Shown here in pieces: positions 12,681 through 14,207 of a stretch of 14,207 nt of DNA. The stretch is from an uncultured Lachnospiraceae bacterium (lineage in GTDB: Bacteria > Bacillota > Clostridia > Lachnospirales > Lachnospiraceae), in the NCBI GenBank assembly GCA_958422845.1, contig CATZPU010000010.1, positions 1-14,207 of the forward strand, in the 5' to 3' direction. How positions within the stretch are numbered: the stretch's first letter is position 1; every line of letters starts with the position of its first letter. The translations under genes and the position numbers were made by a program. The notes below the pieces were generated by a model. That model did no database searches, was not told the origin of the DNA, and was given only the letters and a program-made list of their open reading frames with translations.

Positions 12681-14009
12681 ATGAAGAAAAGAATAACCAG
12701 AAGTATCGTGGCAGCCGGATTAGCTGCATCTATGGTAATGTCAATGGGAATCGGCGCTTCTGCAGAAGATGGTTCCACACAGGGAACGAACACATTTGTA
12801 GACGGCGGTACAGAGATGTCTTTCTGGACATTTCAGGATCAGCACGTAGGATTCTGGACCTCTATGGCTGATATCTGGAATGAGCAGAATCCGGACAAGC
12901 CGATCAACCTTACGGTTACGATCGGAGAGTCTCATTCCCTGCACAGCAAGCTGCTCGTAGCGTGTCAGGCTGGATCAGGCGCACCGGATATGGCTGATAT
13001 TGAGATCGGGTATTACGGAGCATTCCTGAAAGATGGTTATCTGCTTCCAATCAATGATGCAGTAGAGCCTTATAAAGATGATCTGGTTATGTCCCGTGTA
13101 GAGATGTACGGTGACAAGGAAGGCAACTGGTACGGCGTAGACTTCCATCTGGGTGCATCGGTATGCTACTACAATATGGATATTATGAATGAAGCCGGTA
13201 TAGATCCTGCAACGATCGTGACGTGGGATGATTACGTAGAAGCCGGTAAGGTTGTTCTTGAAAAGACAGGAAAACCGATGTGTGCAGTAGAGACGGCAGA
13301 CCTGTTCCTTCCGCAGATGATGCTCCTTGAGAAGGGCGTTCAGTATGTAGACGAGGATGGCAACCCGAATATCGCTACAGAAGAGCATGCAGAAGTTATT
13401 AACTACATCAGAGAAATGATCAACCTTGGCGTGTGTGAAGTAGCTCCGGCAGGATATTTCCATTCAGAAGAGTGGTACGGACATCTCAATGACGGTGGAG
13501 TAGCTTCTCTGGCAATGCCGCTGTGGTACATGGGAAGATTCACGGATTACTGCGCAGATCTTGATGGTAAGATGGCGATCTATCCGATTCCGGTATGGAA
13601 CGAAGGCGACACACGTGAAGTGCTTCAGGGCGGTACAGGTACATCTGTTATCAAAGGCACAGAGAACGAAGAGCTGGCAAAAGAGTTCCTTGCATTTGCA
13701 AAATGCTCCAAAGAAGGATGTACGTATGAGTGGGAGAACCTTGGATTTGACCCAATCCGTACAGAACTTTGGGACGATCCGGCGATCACAGACGATCCGG
13801 ACAACAAGTTCCTCAATTACTTTACAACAAATCCGTTTGATATCCTGAAAGAGAACGGTACAGACCTGACAGCGCCGGATATCTCCGGAGCATACTCTGC
13901 GACATACAGCACACTTGTATCTACGACATATTCAAATGCATTCGAGATGGCATTTGATCAGGATGCAATGGAGCTGTTGCAGAGCGAACAGGATTCTATC
14001 ATCTACTAA
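12681..14009 (+). CDS. Sugar ABC transporter substrate-binding protein (family 1)
   Basis: Extracellular solute-binding protein that captures a mono- or oligosaccharide and delivers it to the permease encoded next. AAAGGAG at 12665-12671, 9 nt upstream, supports the start. The N-terminus is a signal peptide, MKKRITRSIVAAGLAASMVM, ending in GASA-ED (cleavage probable after Ala28). No lipobox cysteine is present, which is unusual for a Gram-positive binding protein. The rest has the family 1 layout: TEMSFWTFQDQHVGFWTSM at the start, GAPDMADIEIGYYGAFLKDGYLLPI, GVDFHLGASVCYYNMDI, and a C-terminal TGTSVIKGTENEELAKEFLAF block. Length is 442 residues, normal. It resembles arabinose/arabino-oligosaccharide-type binding proteins, but the ligand cannot be assigned from sequence. 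Divergent LacI regulator and downstream permease confirm the role. Confidence 0.9.
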   Translation: MKKRITRSIVAAGLAASMVMSMGIGASAEDGSTQGTNTFVDGGTEMSFWTFQDQHVGFWTSMADIWNEQNPDKPINLTVTIGESHSLHSKLLVACQAGSGAPDMADIEIGYYGAFLKDGYLLPINDAVEPYKDDLVMSRVEMYGDKEGNWYGVDFHLGASVCYYNMDIMNEAGIDPATIVTWDDYVEAGKVVLEKTGKPMCAVETADLFLPQMMLLEKGVQYVDEDGNPNIATEEHAEVINYIREMINLGVCEVAPAGYFHSEEWYGHLNDGGVASLAMPLWYMGRFTDYCADLDGKMAIYPIPVWNEGDTREVLQGGTGTSVIKGTENEELAKEFLAFAKCSKEGCTYEWENLGFDPIRTELWDDPAITDDPDNKFLNYFTTNPFDILKENGTDLTAPDISGAYSATYSTLVSTTYSNAFEMAFDQDAMELLQSEQDSIIY

Positions 14010-14026
14010 TTTCAGAAACAAAATAT

Positions 14027-14095
14027 TGGCTGAGACAGCCATGACAGTAAGGGGCGTCGAAGAAAACGGCGCCCCTTGCCTGCTTTAGGGGCAGG
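14027..14095 (+). promoter_or_regulatory. Intercistronic stem-loops between binding protein and permease genes
   Basis: A small hairpin TGGCTG-AGA-CAGCCA (14027-14041) is followed by an 11-bp stem (one G-U), 14049-14059 with 14067-14077, loop AAGAAAA. GCCCCT 14071-14076 can pair instead with AGGGGC 14087-14092, and CCTGC 14079-14083 with GCAGG 14091-14095. No clean U-run follows. Such stems commonly protect the binding-protein mRNA and lower permease expression. Confidence 0.55.
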
Positions 14096-14122
14096 AGAGA
14101 GAAGAAAGGAAGGAGGAGCAGG

Positions 14123-14207
14123 ATGAAAAAGAAGAAAAGCCTTTTCCGTAAATTTTTATATTCACAGAAAGTGGCTCCTTACGTATTTATCGCTCCATTT
14201 ATTATAA
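14123..14207 (+). CDS. Sugar ABC transporter permease, N-terminus (partial)
   Basis: The gene runs off the right edge after 28 codons. AGGAGG at 14111-14116, 6 nt upstream, supports the start. The visible part is a lysine-rich cytoplasmic tail (MKKKKSLFRKFLYSQK) followed by the beginning of a membrane segment, VAPYVFIAPFII. This K-rich tail plus 'APYxFIAPFI' is the usual opening of MalF/LacF/AraP-type permeases. Position straight after the binding-protein gene supports the call. Confidence 0.8.
   Translation, partial: MKKKKSLFRKFLYSQKVAPYVFIAPFII

Noticed and set aside
12581..12871. Plus-strand frame starting with TTG inside the TTGACA promoter element
   Set aside because: It overlaps the promoter and operators, then runs out of frame through the binding-protein gene; the downstream gene has the better ribosome site and signal peptide.

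Overview
The window reads as chromosomal DNA of an anaerobic, low-to-mid GC Gram-positive bacterium of the class Clostridia, most likely a Lachnospiraceae gut commensal. The reasons are AGGAGG-type ribosome sites, TTGACA/TATAAT promoters, a class III (oxygen-sensitive) ribonucleotide reductase, Rpn-like PD-(D/E)XK genes with the G-E-rich tails common in that family, a LacI-controlled sugar ABC operon, and a PrsA-type lipoprotein directly after what is probably mfd. No tRNA, rRNA, CRISPR array, complete insertion sequence or origin was seen.

Layout. 1-122 is the 3' end of a gene, probably mfd. 349-1842 is a lipoprotein foldase whose parvulin domain is split by an acidic low-complexity insert and whose tail is a 36-bp tandem repeat. 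2137-3015 is a first Rpn-like nuclease with its own promoter, terminator and a leader that can hide or expose its Shine-Dalgarno site. 3243-3761 is a small nitroreductase. 3845-4375 is shikimate kinase (aroK), followed after 43 nt by a membrane-anchored L,D-transpeptidase (4419-6161) with a repetitive basic cytoplasmic tail. 6302-8434 is nrdD, with a promoter bracketed by two NrdR-like boxes; no nrdG follows. 8443-8720 is an unusually dense array of nested hairpins. 8748-9776 is an M42 aminopeptidase. 10230-11174 is a second, divergent Rpn-like nuclease in a self-contained promoter-gene-terminator unit flanked by an 11-bp direct repeat. 11266-12306 (minus) is a LacI-family repressor, divergent from a sugar ABC operon: binding protein at 12681-14009 and the start of a permease at 14123.

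How it fits together. The window is a series of short, mostly independently transcribed units of housekeeping and envelope genes, broken by two Rpn-like units. The right end is a classic local-repressor sugar locus, with CpG-centred palindromes at the promoter and intercistronic stem-loops between binding protein and permease.

The two features least explained by standard annotation are the structured element at 8443-8720 and the mutually exclusive hairpins in the leader of the first Rpn gene. All structures and boxes were found by reading the sequence by eye; no folding or database search was run.
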